Source: Chloroflexota bacterium (GTDB lineage Bacteria; Chloroflexota; Anaerolineae; Anaerolineales; UBA4823). Taken from it: 64,000 bases of DNA. The position numbers and the translations under genes are program-made. Below are positions 30,597 through 40,583 of the stretch, in pieces. The stretch spans positions 62,001 to 126,000 of the forward strand of contig JAJUJL010000004.1 of assembly GCA_029265355.1 (NCBI GenBank), in the 5' to 3' direction. The notes under the pieces were generated by a model. It had not been told where the DNA came from. It ran no database searches and worked only from the letters and a program-made list of their open reading frames with translations. Numbering within the stretch: the stretch's first letter is position 1; every line of letters starts with the position of its first letter.

Positions 30597-31487
30597 CTAG
30601 CCTTTCAATCCCGTAGTGGCAATACCCTCGGTGAATTGTTTCTGGGTGAGAAAATATAGCACCAGCACCGGAATTAAAGTTATCACCGCCCCAGCCATCA
30701 GAAGGTGCGTCTCGGGGCCTGCTTCGGAAACAAAAGTCCATAATCCAACCATCAGCGGGCGCCAGGTCTCTTTGGTGGTCACCAAGAGCGGCCAAAGAAA
30801 AGCATTCCAGGAACCGATAAATGCAAACAAGGTCACCGTAGCAATTGGCGCCCTGCTGATCGGCAATACGATCGTCCACAGAAAACGCAGGTGACCTGCG
30901 CCATCAATGCGCGCTGCATCCCACAGCTCATCGGGAATTTTGGCAAAGAACTGGCGCAACAAGAATATGCTGAAAGCATTCGCCATAAAGGGTACCGTCA
31001 ACGCTTGCAGCGAGTTGAGCCACGAGCCCCCCGGCAAGGGCAGGATACTGCCGCGAATCATCAGGAAATTGGGTATCATGGTCACCGATTCGGGGATCAT
31101 CATCGTGCTGAGCAAGATACCGAAAATGAAATCCCGGCCGAAGAACCTGATGCGAGCAAAAGCATAGCCCGCCAACACCGAGGTTGTCACCAGGCCAATA
31201 ATGGTCGTCACGGTGACAATCACGCTGTTGAAAAAGTAGCGCGAAAAACGCGCCTCGCTCCACGCGACCTGGTAGTTGACGAATTGGGGTATTTCGGGCA
31301 ACCAGCGGCGCTGGATTGTCTCACCCAGGGTCATCAATGAAGTGGAAACCATCCAATAAAAAGGCAAAATTGCCAACACCGCGCCCAGGATCAAGACCAG
31401 GTACATCACCAATCGTTCTGGTCGCAAGCGCACCCTGGAGGCGGAAGCTGGGATCACAGATTGGTCTGCCTTCATCGCATCAGCCAT
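30597..31487 (-). CDS. Carbohydrate-type ABC transporter permease (MalG/UgpE-like)
   Basis: PFYWMVSTSLMTLGE; IDGAGHLRFLWTIVLPISRAPIATVTLFAFIGSWNAFLWPL (EAA-like loop). Confidence 0.9.
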   Translation of the reverse strand: MADAMKADQSVIPASASRVRLRPERLVMYLVLILGAVLAILPFYWMVSTSLMTLGETIQRRWLPEIPQFVNYQVAWSEARFSRYFFNSVIVTVTTIIGLVTTSVLAGYAFARIRFFGRDFIFGILLSTMMIPESVTMIPNFLMIRGSILPLPGGSWLNSLQALTVPFMANAFSIFLLRQFFAKIPDELWDAARIDGAGHLRFLWTIVLPISRAPIATVTLFAFIGSWNAFLWPLLVTTKETWRPLMVGLWTFVSEAGPETHLLMAGAVITLIPVLVLYFLTQKQFTEGIATTGLKG

Positions 31488-32691
31488 AAAACACCTTCTC
31501 TCCAAAGACCTTGTTCTGTACGATGGTCAAGATGAGAATGATGACAAACAAAATGATCGCTTGAGCCGTTGCATAACCAAACTGGTTGTAGCGGTAGAAA
31601 GTATCGAAGATAAACACGCTGGCGACATCTACCGTTCCTTGAGCCGAAGGCACACGCATGACATAGATATGATTAAAGGCTTTGAACGTACCGATGAACG
31701 CCACCAGCGCCAGGTAGAAAGTGACCGGCGAGAGCAGCGGCAGGGTAATGTACCGGAAGAGGTGCCAGGTGCTGGCGCCATCGATTTGCGCAGCTTCATA
31801 TAACTCATGCGGGATTGAACCGAGGCCGGCCAGGAAAATGACGGTGTTATAACCAACATAGGTCCAGATGCCAAATAGCACGATCGTCGCCAGCGCCATG
31901 CTTGGTCCAGCCCAGAAACCTTCCAGCCAATCCAGGCCAAACATCACCTGGTTGAACGGTTTCGACTCGAATAACCATTTTTGCGGCTCCTGCCCCAGCG
32001 CGGTCAGAAATTGATTTGCCAGGGAAGTTTCACGCGGGCTGAAGATCGTGCGAAAAACCACTGCCGTAGCCACCACGGGCGTGATGTAAGGCAGGAAGTA
32101 CAGCATACGGAAGAATTCTTGCCCCTTGATCTTTTGGAAGAGGATATACGCCAGCACCAAAGCCAGTCCCAACTCGGCTGGGACAGTGCCCAGCGCATAG
32201 TATAGGGTCAGAGGCAGCGAGACCAAAAAATCCACATCGCCAGTCTCCAGCATCTGCTGCCAGCCCACTGGCGCGACAAAGAATGCTCCGATCAGCAGCA
32301 TGGCGGCGCCAATCTTGAGCGCCAGCCCAAGATTGCTATGAGAGCGCAGCGCGCTATCCCATAGCAAATAAGCCAGGAAAAGCATGGCAATGCCGAGGAC
32401 AAAGATGATAACACCCGACCAGTCCCCCAGCGCTTTATGGTAATTTTCCACCCCAACGAAAGGTCCCTGGCGCACGCGCCAGTTGTAAAGGCTCATGTAG
32501 AAAGCATAACCAATTGGGAATATGCCAAATATTGATATGATGAATACAGCAGGGAAGATAAATGCGTAACCGGTAAGCTGCTCTTTCACATCCAGCCAGC
32601 GTATGCGCTTTCGCGGGGTTGCAACTTGAGAGATCGTCGTTGAAGCCAAGTTGTGCTCCTTTTTTGACATCATTCTGAGGGAGCGCAGCAA
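31480..32691 (-). CDS. Carbohydrate-type ABC transporter permease (MalF/UgpA-like)
   Basis: YEAAQIDGASTWHLFRYITLPLLSPVTFYLALVAFIGTFKAF; GYAFIFPAVFIISIFGIFPIGYAFYMSLYNW. Confidence 0.9.
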   Translation of the reverse strand: MLRSLRMMSKKEHNLASTTISQVATPRKRIRWLDVKEQLTGYAFIFPAVFIISIFGIFPIGYAFYMSLYNWRVRQGPFVGVENYHKALGDWSGVIIFVLGIAMLFLAYLLWDSALRSHSNLGLALKIGAAMLLIGAFFVAPVGWQQMLETGDVDFLVSLPLTLYYALGTVPAELGLALVLAYILFQKIKGQEFFRMLYFLPYITPVVATAVVFRTIFSPRETSLANQFLTALGQEPQKWLFESKPFNQVMFGLDWLEGFWAGPSMALATIVLFGIWTYVGYNTVIFLAGLGSIPHELYEAAQIDGASTWHLFRYITLPLLSPVTFYLALVAFIGTFKAFNHIYVMRVPSAQGTVDVASVFIFDTFYRYNQFGYATAQAIILFVIILILTIVQNKVFGEKVFYG

Positions 32692-32725
32692 TCAAACCAG
32701 GTCCTTCGCTCCGCTTAGGATGAAA
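32669..32725. repeat. Imperfect inverted repeat, REP-like dispersed palindrome candidate
   Basis: CATTCTGAGGGAGCG ... CGCTCCGCTTAGGATG in the 5' region of the permease gene. Confidence 0.5.
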
Positions 32726-33051
32726 TCCTTTTACGTGGCCTACGAAGTACGACCCGCTTATCCTATCAAATTCACCCATTCATCGAATTACCGGTATCGT
32801 ATGGTTATTCCGATTTATGAATTACTGCGCTAATCATTATATACCAGATTAATGACGAACAAATAAATTTCTTCGAACTTTCCTGATGCTATTAATCTAG
32901 CCCAGGCGCCTCACAGGATAACACGCCCGCTAAGGTGTTTTGTAAAATTGCGGTTATTAACTGGTTAATACTCGCCAATGAGCAGGCGTTTACCAGCGTT
33001 GATTAGCTCCTTGCCCACCGAATGCCTGGTAAAGGATGATAAACTATAAAG

Positions 33052-34542
33052 GTGTTCAGCTTTCGCCCGCTAAATTTACTCTACCGAAGGCTGCTGCGCA
33101 TGCTTGTGTGGCTGGCAGGTGTTTCACTGCTGTTGGCTGCCTGCCAACCCAATCCTTCACCGGAATATCCCTCGGCAGAGCAGACCTCCACCCCTGCTGC
33201 GGCGTTTGCCAACACCCCCACCATCCGTCCACCAGCGCCGCGCCTCACGCATACGCCTCCCCCTGTCCGCCTTATCACCGTGGAGCCCGAAGAATTGCAG
33301 GCGCTCCGCCTGTCATTGTGGCATCCGTGGTCCGCGGCTGCAGCCGCTGAGCTGGAGACATTGGTGAGCGACTTCAATCGCACCAATACCTGGGGAATCC
33401 GGGTAGAGACGCATCCAATCGAGGATTTTGATGAGCTCTCCAATCGGCTACAAACCACTGGCGGAGGAGATGAGCGACCAGATATCTTGATTGCGCCGCT
33501 GTATCAACTGCTTTACCTGGACCAGGATCGATCCCGGCTGGCTGATCTGGATGGTTATATTCAGGATTCCACCTGGGGATTAACCGCAACAGAGCAGGAT
33601 GATTTCTTTCCGGTGTTCTGGCAAAGCGGCTTTCAAGGAGCAGCGCGCCTGGCCGTTCCTGCTTTCAGCAGCGGTAGTGTGCTTTACTATAACAAAACCT
33701 GGGCTAACGAATTAGGGTTTGCTGACCCGCCAGGCAGCGCGGCTCAATTTGTGGAGCAGGCATGCGCCGCTGCTCGCGCCAACCAGTCGGATGAGGATGG
33801 CGAGAATGACGGCACCGGCGGCTGGATCATCAATACCTCTTACCCAGCAGCGATCTCGTGGCTGTACGCCTATAGCGCCAACATTCAGGATGGCGAGGTC
33901 GGCTACCGCTTCAACACCACACCTGTTCGGCAGTCGCTGGCCTTCCTGCGTAGCCTCTATGAGCAGGGGTGTGCCTGGCTTCCGGAAGATGAATATGTGG
34001 AGGATGAATTTGCCTCCCGGCGCGGCCTGTTTGCTTCTGGAACTGTGCTCGGCATCCCCTTTCAAGAAGACGCTTTTGCCGATGCTCGCAGCCAGGACGA
34101 GTGGATGGTGCTGCCTTACCCTGGGCCGTCTGGCCCGGGCGCTGTCACGGTGTACGGTGAATCATTCGCCATCATCGCCGCTACACCACCGCGCCAACTG
34201 GCAAGCTGGCTGTTCATTCGCTGGATGCTTCAGCCCGAAAATCAGGCGCGATTGATCCTCAAAACCGGAGCTTTACCGTTGGGCGGCGCAGCGCTGGAAG
34301 AAATACAGCTCCACAAGCCACTCAAGCAATGGCAGCAAGCTGTGGATTTGCTTGATCTCGCCTATGCCGAGCCGGCGCTGGCTTCCTGGCGCACCGTCCG
34401 CTGGGCGGTCAGTGACATCACCACCCAATTGTTCCGCTGGTATTTCACGCTGGACCAGCTTCCCGCCTCGATACACCTGCTGGACCAGACCGCGGCCGAA
34501 CTGCACCAGCGCTTTGGCGAAAAACCGCAAATGAACCCATGA
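33052..34542 (+). CDS. Extracellular solute-binding lipoprotein, paralogous to the UgpB-like domain at 29.1-30.4 kb
   Basis: Lipobox [44 protein letters not shown] aligns by eye with the fused SBP N-domain. GTG start. Confidence 0.8.
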   Translation: MFSFRPLNLLYRRLLRMLVWLAGVSLLLAACQPNPSPEYPSAEQTSTPAAAFANTPTIRPPAPRLTHTPPPVRLITVEPEELQALRLSLWHPWSAAAAAELETLVSDFNRTNTWGIRVETHPIEDFDELSNRLQTTGGGDERPDILIAPLYQLLYLDQDRSRLADLDGYIQDSTWGLTATEQDDFFPVFWQSGFQGAARLAVPAFSSGSVLYYNKTWANELGFADPPGSAAQFVEQACAAARANQSDEDGENDGTGGWIINTSYPAAISWLYAYSANIQDGEVGYRFNTTPVRQSLAFLRSLYEQGCAWLPEDEYVEDEFASRRGLFASGTVLGIPFQEDAFADARSQDEWMVLPYPGPSGPGAVTVYGESFAIIAATPPRQLASWLFIRWMLQPENQARLILKTGALPLGGAALEEIQLHKPLKQWQQAVDLLDLAYAEPALASWRTVRWAVSDITTQLFRWYFTLDQLPASIHLLDQTAAELHQRFGEKPQMNP

Positions 34543-34979
34543 AGAAAGTTACCATCTATACCGATGGCGCCTGCCAGGGCAACCCCGGACCCGGCGGATG
34601 GGCAGCCCTGCTGCGTTACGGTCAGCATGAAAGAGTGCTGACTGGCTCCGCCGCTGAAACCACTAATAATCGCATGGAGCTCACCGCGGCAGTCGAGGCT
34701 TTGCAAGCGCTGAAAGAACCCTGCCAGGTAGAACTGCACACCGATTCGGAATATTTGAGAAATGGCATCACCAAATGGCTGCCAGCCTGGAAACGGCGCG
34801 GCTGGAAGCGTAAGGATGGAGAGCTCAAAAATGTCGACCTGTGGCAGGCGCTGGATGTTGCAGCCAGCCGACACCAGATCGATTGGCTCTGGGTGCGTGG
34901 CCATGCTGGCAATCAGGAAAATGAGCGGGTAGATTTGCTGGCTCGGCAGGCTATTCCTCAACATCGTCCTGGCGTATAA
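34539..34979 (+). CDS. rnhA: Ribonuclease HI
   Basis: [68 protein letters not shown]. Confidence 0.96.
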   Translation: MKKVTIYTDGACQGNPGPGGWAALLRYGQHERVLTGSAAETTNNRMELTAAVEALQALKEPCQVELHTDSEYLRNGITKWLPAWKRRGWKRKDGELKNVDLWQALDVAASRHQIDWLWVRGHAGNQENERVDLLARQAIPQHRPGV

Positions 34980-35019
34980 TCAAAATACCTTCGCCTAACC
35001 CTTCAAACCGGAGGTTCTC

Positions 35020-35796
35020 ATGACCGTATTTCAATTCATCCAAACCGAGGTGCACGACCGGGTTGGTTTGGTGCGCCTGAACCGCCCAGAAGCGTTGAAT
35101 GCCCTAAACCATACACTGGTTTCCGAATTGATGAGCGCGCTGGAAAACTTTGATCAGGACGCACAAATTGGCGCCATGGTGGTGTGTGGAAATGAGCGCG
35201 CCTTTGCTGCTGGGGCAGATATCAAGGAAATGGCTGAAGCCTCCGCGGTGGAGATGCTCAAGCGAGACAATATCTCCCAATTTGACCGCATCATTAATAT
35301 CAAGAAACCGGTCATCGCCGCGGTATCGGGTTGGTGCCTGGGAGGCGGGAACGAACTGGCGATGTCGTGCGACATGATCATCGCCTCTGAGACAGCCCGC
35401 TTTGGACAGCCAGAGATTAACCTGGGCGTGATCCCCGGTGCAGGCGGCACGCAGCGACTGGCGCGCGCCGTGGGCAAAGCCATTGCCATGGAGATGGTGC
35501 TCAATAACCGCACACTGACGGCCCAGGAAGCCTTGCAGTTCGGCCTGGTTAATCGGGTGGTGCCGGTAGAGCGTTATCTCGATGAAGCCTTGAGCCTTGC
35601 CGGTGAGATCGCCGGGCGCGCTCCCCTGGCAGTGCGTCTGGGCAAAGCCGCAATCAACCATGCTTACGAATCTTTCCTTTCGGATGGTTTGGCGGATGAA
35701 CGGCGCGCTTTTTATCTTTTGTTTGCCAGTCGGGATCAAAAAGAGGGCATGGCTGCTTTTGTGGAGAAAAGAAAGCCGAATTGGAAAGGGGTTTGA
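35020..35796 (+). CDS. Enoyl-CoA hydratase/isomerase family protein
   Basis: LNRPEALNALNHTLVSEL, AFAAGADIKEMAE, GGGNELAMSCDMIIASETARFGQPEINLGVIPGAGGTQRL. Confidence 0.95.
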   Translation: MTVFQFIQTEVHDRVGLVRLNRPEALNALNHTLVSELMSALENFDQDAQIGAMVVCGNERAFAAGADIKEMAEASAVEMLKRDNISQFDRIINIKKPVIAAVSGWCLGGGNELAMSCDMIIASETARFGQPEINLGVIPGAGGTQRLARAVGKAIAMEMVLNNRTLTAQEALQFGLVNRVVPVERYLDEALSLAGEIAGRAPLAVRLGKAAINHAYESFLSDGLADERRAFYLLFASRDQKEGMAAFVEKRKPNWKGV

Positions 35797-35913
35797 TATT
35801 CCGAAATCGATACTGTTGACTTTTACAATTTCGCCAGTACAATGAATAAGCAGATGCGAAGCACAGATTTTTCGCAATTCCGGGGAGCCACAGGAACGGA
35901 AAGGAGAATTGCC

Positions 35914-36411
35914 ATGTTTTCTCGCACAGGTCGTCGCATTTTATTTACGGTTTTCAGCCTGATCCTGGCAATGTCAGTCGTCGCCGCCAGCAGCGATATC
36001 AAGCTGCGCCGGGTCAAATTCGGCCAGGATGTCGATTACGCCATGGGAAAAGCCGGCATCCGCTTCAGCAGCAGCCAGTACACGGGTACAGTGCAACTCA
36101 AGCGCGTGAACGTGACCAATTCTCTGGCCGAAGAAACGCCCTCTTTCATCACCAAGTGGCTCGACTTGAGACTGACGAAGGACAACGATGAACGTGTGAC
36201 ACAGGTGGTGGGAGCGGTGTATGTCTACTTCAAAGTCCGCCGCTCCGAAGCCCGCCAATTCGAAAACGGCGAACTGACGATTTATCTGTTCGATACCTGG
36301 AAGCAAACCTGGGAAAAATGCCCAACCTTCGCCGTTCGCGATAAAAACCAGATCACCCGCCTGGCATGCCGTATGCGCGTCTTTGGCCTGTATGGCCTGG
36401 GGTACAAGTAA
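35914..36411 (+). CDS. Exported protein of unknown function
   Basis: Signal-peptide-like N-terminus (MFSRTGRRILFTVFSLILAMSVVAAS) with AAGGAG RBS; no family recognised. Confidence 0.6.
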   Translation: MFSRTGRRILFTVFSLILAMSVVAASSDIKLRRVKFGQDVDYAMGKAGIRFSSSQYTGTVQLKRVNVTNSLAEETPSFITKWLDLRLTKDNDERVTQVVGAVYVYFKVRRSEARQFENGELTIYLFDTWKQTWEKCPTFAVRDKNQITRLACRMRVFGLYGLGYK

Positions 36412-36497
36412 TTCGATTATTGCCCAATTCAGCAGCTCATGATTTGCCTGGCAGCCCGTAGATAAGTCGGGCTGTCAGGCCTATTGATTTCGCTTGT

Positions 36498-37943
36498 TCA
36501 TCTCAAAGGCAGCTCTACCCAGAAAGTGCTGCCTTTTCCCAACTGGCTGGTAACGCCAATCTTCCCTCCATGAGTTTCAACGATTGAGCGGGCGATAGCC
36601 AGGCCCAACCCACTGCCCTGCGGGGGACCATAACGGGGGCGTGTTGCCTCCACGCGGTAAAAGCGCTCGAAGATGTGCGGCAGGTGCTCTCGCGAGATGC
36701 CGAATCCATTGTCGCGCACCACCAGCCGCACCGCGCCATTGGCAGGGGCTTTGTGCAAAAGCAAATTTACATTGCCTCCCTGGCGCGTATATTTAATGGC
36801 ATTATCAACAAGGTTTGAAATCATGCGCCTCAACTGGTCTTCTGAGCCAAGCACAACCGCAGGCGAAGGATCTACCTCACAGCTTAGCTGGATACCCGCT
36901 CGCTGAGCCCGGGCGCTGAAGGCCTCATAGACTTCTTGCAGAACAGTGGCCAAGTTTACAGGCTGCCTTTGGTTCTTCTCAAGCCCGGCTTCGATGCGCG
37001 AGATATCCAATAAATCATTCACCATATTGCTCAGGCGATCCACTTCACTCTCGATCTCAGCCAAAAACTGCCCAGCGATCAGTTTATCCTCCAGGGCGCC
37101 GCTGCGCAGCGCCTCCACCCGCAGCTTGATCGAAGTGAGCGGTGTGCGCAATTCATGGCTGGCATTGGCAACGAAGACTCGCAGCTCGGTAACGTGCGCC
37201 TGTAATCGTCCAGCCATTTCATTGAAAGCCTGAGCCAGGCGGTGCAATTCCTGCGGCGCAGCCGGCGCTGCAGCACGCGCATCCAGGTTACCCATCGTCA
37301 GGCTTTCAGCGGTATTGGTCAGCATGCGAATTGGACCAGCCAGGCTGCGCGCCAACCAGACCCCCCCGACGCTGACCAGCAGCGCGATCAGCAAAGCAAA
37401 GCCAATCAGCAGTCCCAACGAGCCTCGGGTTGCACCGATCGTTTCCTGAAGAGGAATATGCATTCGCAGAACACCCTGCACCAGATCGCCATCTTTGATA
37501 CAAACGGAAAGAGCCAGCATTTCGCTCCCATCGGCGCCCCAGTGCGAGAATTCCGCTTCCCCGGCTGTCATCGCCTCCCACACATCGGGTGCATTCTCTG
37601 GCGTTGCCGCTACCGGCAAGCTGCCTGAACGATCAGCGATGGGCTGTCCATCCGGGAGGTAAACTGTATATCCAATCTCGGGCACACCAATAAAAATAGA
37701 GGAGAGTTCGCTTTCCAGTTGTTCTCGATCGATATCACCTAGCAAATAGTCCGACAAAGGCTTTTCCAGCTGGTTTGTTGCGGCGTATGCCAGGTCTTCA
37801 TAGCGATGCTCGACTTCACGACGCACTGCCTTGAACAGCACCTGGCCCGCATAGAAAGATATCAAGCTGACGCTGATCAGGGAAACCAACAGGTGCGATA
37901 GCACCAGGCGCGACTGCAAGCCGCGTGGGATCAGGTAACGCAT
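36498..37943 (-). CDS. HAMP-domain sensor histidine kinase
   Basis: FVANASHELRTPLTSIKLRVEAL (H-box), RMISNLVDNAIKYTRQGG (N-box), RLVVRDNGFGISREHLPHIFERFYRV, GSGLGLAIARSIVETHGG. Confidence 0.95.
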   Translation of the reverse strand: MRYLIPRGLQSRLVLSHLLVSLISVSLISFYAGQVLFKAVRREVEHRYEDLAYAATNQLEKPLSDYLLGDIDREQLESELSSIFIGVPEIGYTVYLPDGQPIADRSGSLPVAATPENAPDVWEAMTAGEAEFSHWGADGSEMLALSVCIKDGDLVQGVLRMHIPLQETIGATRGSLGLLIGFALLIALLVSVGGVWLARSLAGPIRMLTNTAESLTMGNLDARAAAPAAPQELHRLAQAFNEMAGRLQAHVTELRVFVANASHELRTPLTSIKLRVEALRSGALEDKLIAGQFLAEIESEVDRLSNMVNDLLDISRIEAGLEKNQRQPVNLATVLQEVYEAFSARAQRAGIQLSCEVDPSPAVVLGSEDQLRRMISNLVDNAIKYTRQGGNVNLLLHKAPANGAVRLVVRDNGFGISREHLPHIFERFYRVEATRPRYGPPQGSGLGLAIARSIVETHGGKIGVTSQLGKGSTFWVELPLR

Positions 37944-37988
37944 ACCCTAGACTCCTGGATAGGCTTCTTAGGAAAATGAACTGGCAGC

Positions 37989-38687
37989 CTATCCAATTTC
38001 TTCTGGTCCTGCAAAGCGGTATCCGTGGCCGCGAATCGTCTGGATCAACTGGGGCGAGGCAGGATCGTCTTCCACCTTCAATCGGAGCCAACGCACATGG
38101 ACATCCAGCGTACGCGGATCACCAATCCATTCGCTGCCCCAAACCTGCGCCAGCAGCTCCTCCCGGCTCAGAGCGCGCCCGGCGTTTTTCATCAAGATTG
38201 CCAACAGCTCGTATTCGCGCGAAGAAAGCTGCAGTTCTTTATCGTTCCGGAAGGCGCGACGAGAAACAGGGTCGAGCGACATATAACCCAACGTAATCGG
38301 CTGCATTTGCACCTTTTGGCGATCCATTTCCACCCTTCGCAAAGTTGAGCGGATGCGCGCCAACAGTTCGCGAAAGGAGAATGGTTTTGCCAGGTAATCA
38401 TCCGCGCCCACCTCCAGCCCCATCACTCGATCGATCTCCTCCCCTCTGGCAGTCAGCATAATCACTGGGATAGTGCTGCGCTCTCGCAACTTACGGCACA
38501 CCTCCAGGCCGCTCATCCCCGGCAGCATGACATCCAAAACAATCAAGTCGGGCTGGAATGAATCGACCACCTCCAAGGCCTGGTCTCCATCCGCGACCGA
38601 CATCACATCGAATCCCTCGCGCTTCAGGCTGTATGTCAATGAGTCCGTAATCAAGACTTCATCATCTACGAGCAGTATTCGCGCCAT
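37989..38687 (-). CDS. OmpR/PhoB-type response regulator
   Basis: ARILLVDDEVLITDSL, DLIVLDVMLPGMSGLEVC, winged-helix C-terminus RTLDVHVRWLRLKVEDDPASPQLIQTIRGHGYRF. Confidence 0.95.
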   Translation of the reverse strand: MARILLVDDEVLITDSLTYSLKREGFDVMSVADGDQALEVVDSFQPDLIVLDVMLPGMSGLEVCRKLRERSTIPVIMLTARGEEIDRVMGLEVGADDYLAKPFSFRELLARIRSTLRRVEMDRQKVQMQPITLGYMSLDPVSRRAFRNDKELQLSSREYELLAILMKNAGRALSREELLAQVWGSEWIGDPRTLDVHVRWLRLKVEDDPASPQLIQTIRGHGYRFAGPEEIG

Positions 38688-39003
38688 TGCGACTCTCCAC
38701 TCTAAGGGCCTCCGGTAGGCTCACCAATCAGGCACGATCACGTCACAGGATACGCAACCAATGCGTAATTATTTTATCTGAAATCACCATTTTTTTATAG
38801 GCTATCTCAGCGCCCAGTCTGCTGCCTGCTGATTGCAACCAATGGGCCAGACAGGTAAGTCATTCTTTGCCCCGCCTCAATTTCCGGAAAACAGATAACA
38901 GCAGTTTCCACAGCCTGAGCTTTATGCCCGAATTATTAAGAATTGGTTATGATTTGCAGCTTTGTGCACAACTTTTCAAGTTGAATCCTTACATGAACTC
39001 AAG

Positions 39004-40581
39004 ATGAGAAGAATTAACCCTGTTCAATCGTTGCCTGGCTTGATTGCCACCTTCTTATTACTAACCGGACTGGGCATGATGCTCTGGTTGCGCGGAGGCG
39101 AGGCGTTCAGCCCCGGTTCCTTGACTGCTATTAGCCATTCCGGTTTGCAAGCTGGTGGATTCCGCTCGCACGCCGAATTCGAGCCGGAATGCAGCAAATG
39201 CCACCAACCTCTGAAAACCACCCAAGTTGAGTTGTGCCTGGACTGCCATGTGGAAGTCGCCGCTCAATTGGATAAACAAAATGGAACCCATGCACACATC
39301 CAGGATGCAAACCGTTGTGCAACGTGTCACTCCGATCACCAAGGGCGCGATTTCGACCCCACACGCCAGGCCTTTAATCATTTCGATCACACACTCACCC
39401 ATTTCAGCCTGCTGTGGCACCAGGTGAATTACGACGCCAGCCCGATGGATTGCACTGCCTGTCACACCATGGAACCGGTCTTTGCCGTATCGATTGCAGA
39501 GTGTTTGGATTGTCACTCTGCCAGGGATGAAGCATTTGTTCAACAACACATCCAGGATTTCGGAGATGATTGCCTGCAATGCCATGATGGCAAAGATCAA
39601 ATGATTAACTTCGACCATCAAGCAACCGACTTCAAGCTCGAGGGACAACACGCTGCTGCACGGTGTGGATCGTGCCACTCCAATGAAGCGCGCGCCAGGC
39701 AGCAAGCCCGCCAGCCAGGCCGGGCCGGGTTCGCTTTATTAACTCGTGAAGAGAGAGATGAGCCCACCACATTACTGGCACAGTTCTGGGATACACCAAT
39801 AGCTTGCGGAAGCTGCCACACCGAGCCTGAGATGCACCTGGGCATGTTCTCTGAGGATTGCGCCACCTGCCACAACGCGCAAAGCTGGTCCCCTGCCATA
39901 CTCGACGGGAAGCAATTCGAGCATGCGAAACACACCGGCTTCAGCCTGCAGCAACACCTGTTCGATGCAAACGAGCAACCGATCCGCTGTAACGATTGTC
40001 ACCAGAGTGATCTAAAGGCGTTTGATGTTCAAACCTGCATCACCTGCCATTCGCTCGATGACGCCAGCGCCAGCTTCATGCAACAGCACACCGCTGAAGT
40101 GGGCTTATCCTGTAAGCAATGCCATGACGGCGTAGATCGCATGGAATACTTTGACCATAATAGCGTGTTCCCATTGCAAGGCCGCCATGCGGGTGTTGCT
40201 TGCCTGGCTTGTCACACAGATTACAACTTTATCGAAACAACCGCCGCCTGTGTTCAATGCCATGCGGAACCCGCCATTCATGCTGGCTCGTTTGGGCTGC
40301 AGTGCCAGTACTGCCACACCGATCAAGCCTGGCAGCCAGCTCAACTGCGCCAGCACCGTTTTCCATTGGATCACGGCGGGCAAGGTGAGATAAAGTGCCA
40401 GACCTGCCACACGCAGCGCTACGATGAAATCACCTGTTATGGGTGCCATGAACACCAGCCTGAGCCAATTCAGGCCAGCCACCTGGCCGCGGGTGTGTCT
40501 TTGGAAGACTTGCCCCGCTGTGCAGCGTGTCACCCGGACGGTTTGCAAGGAGAGCAAACCAAAATCGGTGCAGGAGAATAA
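39004..40581 (+). CDS. Multiheme c-type cytochrome, 18 CXXCH motifs
   Basis: Counted 18 CXXCH by eye (CSKCH ... CAACH); N-terminal hydrophobic anchor. Confidence 0.9.
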   Translation: MRRINPVQSLPGLIATFLLLTGLGMMLWLRGGEAFSPGSLTAISHSGLQAGGFRSHAEFEPECSKCHQPLKTTQVELCLDCHVEVAAQLDKQNGTHAHIQDANRCATCHSDHQGRDFDPTRQAFNHFDHTLTHFSLLWHQVNYDASPMDCTACHTMEPVFAVSIAECLDCHSARDEAFVQQHIQDFGDDCLQCHDGKDQMINFDHQATDFKLEGQHAAARCGSCHSNEARARQQARQPGRAGFALLTREERDEPTTLLAQFWDTPIACGSCHTEPEMHLGMFSEDCATCHNAQSWSPAILDGKQFEHAKHTGFSLQQHLFDANEQPIRCNDCHQSDLKAFDVQTCITCHSLDDASASFMQQHTAEVGLSCKQCHDGVDRMEYFDHNSVFPLQGRHAGVACLACHTDYNFIETTAACVQCHAEPAIHAGSFGLQCQYCHTDQAWQPAQLRQHRFPLDHGGQGEIKCQTCHTQRYDEITCYGCHEHQPEPIQASHLAAGVSLEDLPRCAACHPDGLQGEQTKIGAGE

Positions 40582-40583
40582 CC

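Noticed and set aside
28066-30879. Longer start for the fused SBP (937 aa)
   Set aside because: The N-terminal extension lacks protein-like character; a lipoprotein signal peptide starts at 30474.
32435-32779. 114-aa minus-strand ORF
   Set aside because: Overlaps the permease 5' end and the REP-like repeat; no coding evidence.
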